The notes beneath the pieces were generated by a model. It was given only the letters and a program-made list of their open reading frames with translations, made no database searches and was not told where the DNA came from. The position numbers and the translations under genes are program-made. From an uncultured Porphyromonadaceae bacterium (GTDB taxonomy: Bacteria > Bacteroidota > Bacteroidia > Bacteroidales > Muribaculaceae), in assembly GCA_900540625.1 (NCBI GenBank), contig UQGP01000066.1:1-7599 (forward strand): a DNA stretch of 7,599 nt, given 5' to 3'. Below, one piece after another: positions 6,755-7,599 of this stretch; the first letter of the stretch is position 1; each line of letters starts with the position of its first letter.

Positions 6755-7018
6755 TTATGCTTCGGGCAGGGGCTCCACGTTGATGTAACGACGACCTTCC
6801 TTACCGGTGGTAAATACTACAGTGCCGTCGATGAGTGCATAGATTGTGTGGTCGCGACCCAGGCCGACATTTTTGCCGGGATGGTGCACGGTGCCGCGCT
6901 GGCGTTTGAGGATGTTACCGGCCTTGCATACCTGGCCGCCAAATATTTTCACGCCGAGACGCTTGCTTTCTGATTCACGGCCGTTCTTCGAACTGCCGAC
7001 ACCTTTTTTATGTGCCAT
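6755..7018 (-). CDS. rpmA: 50S ribosomal protein L27
   Basis: L27 is a small basic protein of the large ribosomal subunit whose N-terminal tail reaches the peptidyl-transferase centre. The 87 aa match the family. The protein begins MAHKKGVGSSKNGRESESKR and continues with GVKIFGGQ, the L27 signature. It has no N-terminal extension of the kind cleaved in Firmicutes, so only removal of the initiator methionine is expected. VHHPGKNVGLGRDHTIYAL (44-62) and the GKEGRRYINVEP tail are also typical. It follows rplU by 24 nt in the common rplU-rpmA arrangement and shares its promoter and terminator. The start lacks a Shine-Dalgarno and is preceded by an A/C-rich stretch. Confidence 0.97.
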   Translation of the reverse strand: MAHKKGVGSSKNGRESESKRLGVKIFGGQVCKAGNILKRQRGTVHHPGKNVGLGRDHTIYALIDGTVVFTTGKEGRRYINVEPLPEA

Positions 7019-7042
7019 GTGTCTGTGAAATTTTTAATTTGA

Positions 7043-7363
7043 TTAAGCGACTACGTCTTTGATAACTACCTTGGTGAAGTACTGGCGATGGCCGTTCTTT
7101 ACGCGATAGCCTTTACGACGTTTTTTCTTGAACACGAGGACCTTTTCGCCCTTTACGAGGGGCTCGGCCACTTCGCATACTACTTTTGCTCCTTCAACGG
7201 TGGGAGCACCGACTTTCACGTCACCGTCGGCGTCGATAAGCAGCACCTTGTCAAAATCGATGCTGTCACCTTCTTTGACGTCTGTGCCGAGGAAGTGAAC
7301 GTAGAGGAACTTGCCGGCTTCTGCCTTGAACTGCTGTCCCTGGATTTCTACGATAGCGTACAT
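7043..7363 (-). CDS. rplU: 50S ribosomal protein L21
   Basis: L21 is a 23S rRNA-binding protein of the large ribosomal subunit. The 106 aa match the usual length of about 103. The N-terminus MYAIVEIQGQQFKAEAGK is the family signature. The conserved basic region KVLVFKKKRRKGYRVKNGHR (73-92), which contacts rRNA, and the QYFTKVVIKDV end are also present. It is the first gene of the minus-strand rplU-rpmA operon. The leader just before the ATG (CAGATCAAAACTAA) is A-rich with no Shine-Dalgarno, as expected in Bacteroidetes. Confidence 0.97.
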   Translation of the reverse strand: MYAIVEIQGQQFKAEAGKFLYVHFLGTDVKEGDSIDFDKVLLIDADGDVKVGAPTVEGAKVVCEVAEPLVKGEKVLVFKKKRRKGYRVKNGHRQYFTKVVIKDVVA

Positions 7364-7445
7364 TTAGTTTTGATCTGTATATTAATAGATTAACCGCGGG
7401 GGCGTGCCGACTCTGCGACATCTTGCTGAGCCCTTGAGCGAAATT
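7364..7445 (-). other. 5' leader of the rplU-rpmA mRNA
   Basis: About 80 nt lie between the inferred transcription start and the rplU ATG. Only short stems are visible, such as ATCT/AGAT around the ATG-proximal AT-rich part and GGGC/GCCC across the middle. I recognise no described ribosomal-protein leader. Autoregulation by L21 or another r-protein would be a guess. Confidence 0.35.
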
Positions 7446-7450
7446 GCCCA

Positions 7451-7482
7451 CAAAGGTACGACTTTTTGTCCATCCGACCAAA
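7451..7482 (-). promoter_or_regulatory. rplU-rpmA promoter (Bacteroidetes type)
   Basis: On the minus strand TTTG (7479-7482) is followed by a 20-nt spacer and TACCTTTG (7451-7458). Both elements match the Bacteroidetes housekeeping sigma consensus (TTTG and TAnnTTTG) exactly and the spacing is right. An AT-rich stretch just upstream (7483-7520) could act as an UP-like region. The predicted start is near 7444-7447. Confidence 0.82.
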
Positions 7483-7560
7483 ATTTTCTCTGCTTAATTT
7501 TCAATGCAATAAAAAGAAAGGTTCCAATAAGAAGTGCAACGGCAAAAACACCTCACTCCT

Positions 7561-7586
7561 CCTCGGGGGAAGGCCGCGCGCCGAGG
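7561..7586. other. GC-rich palindrome at the right edge
   Basis: CCTCGG (7561-7566) pairs with CCGAGG (7581-7586) around a G/C-rich loop. A further CCGAG at 7590-7594 could pair with CTCGG (7562-7566) instead. On the minus strand the T run TTTTTG lies about 10 nt beyond the palindrome, so it may be part of a terminator or intergenic repeat for a gene right of the window. The window edge prevents a decision. Confidence 0.35.
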
Positions 7587-7599
7587 GGGCCGAGCAGGC

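Noticed and set aside
7266..7481. 71-codon minus-strand frame overlapping the rplU leader and the start of rplU
   Set aside because: Its ATG lies inside the -33 element of the rplU promoter, upstream of the expected transcript start, and it runs out of frame into rplU.

Overview
This window looks like chromosomal housekeeping DNA from a Bacteroidales bacterium of moderate GC content, possibly near the Muribaculaceae. Three things suggest this. Promoter-like sites match the Bacteroidetes consensus (TTTG, then about 19-21 nt, then TAnnTTTG) upstream of gyrB, the glycosyltransferase gene and rplU. None of the six gene starts has a Shine-Dalgarno sequence; they follow A-rich or C/A-rich leaders. 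The protein signatures, especially of the family 2 glycosyltransferase, are of the Bacteroidetes type. The family-level assignment is an inference.

Layout, left to right. Positions 1-41 hold a strong hairpin with a T run, probably the terminator of a gene left of the window. Positions 44-225 are a nested repeat block: five 7-bp units, five 9-bp units, and a degenerate copy of the enclosing 88-bp unit. Positions 226-524 form a long gyrB upstream region with a probable promoter at 361-391 and two foldable hairpins in the inferred leader. gyrB (525-2456, +) encodes DNA gyrase subunit B. A 199-nt gap with a GC-rich hairpin leads to rnr (2656-4896, +; RNase R) and folB (4903-5277, +; dihydroneopterin aldolase), 6 nt apart and presumably co-transcribed. 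A hairpin at 5301-5338 separates folB from a convergent minus-strand gene for a membrane-anchored family 2 glycosyltransferase (5360-6556). Farther right is the minus-strand rplU-rpmA operon (L21 and L27 of the 50S ribosome), with a promoter at 7451-7482 and a textbook terminator at 6686-6726. The last ~115 nt carry no gene and end in a GC-rich palindromic stretch cut by the window edge.

The genes are independent core functions (DNA topology, RNA decay, folate synthesis, envelope or polysaccharide glycosylation, ribosome assembly), not one pathway. I see no mobile element, CRISPR array, defence cassette or clearly new multi-gene system. The points most worth a second look are: the glycosyltransferase, whose usual metal-binding TDAD site reads TTAA; the nested repeat block before gyrB; and a possible alternative-pairing structure in the gyrB leader.
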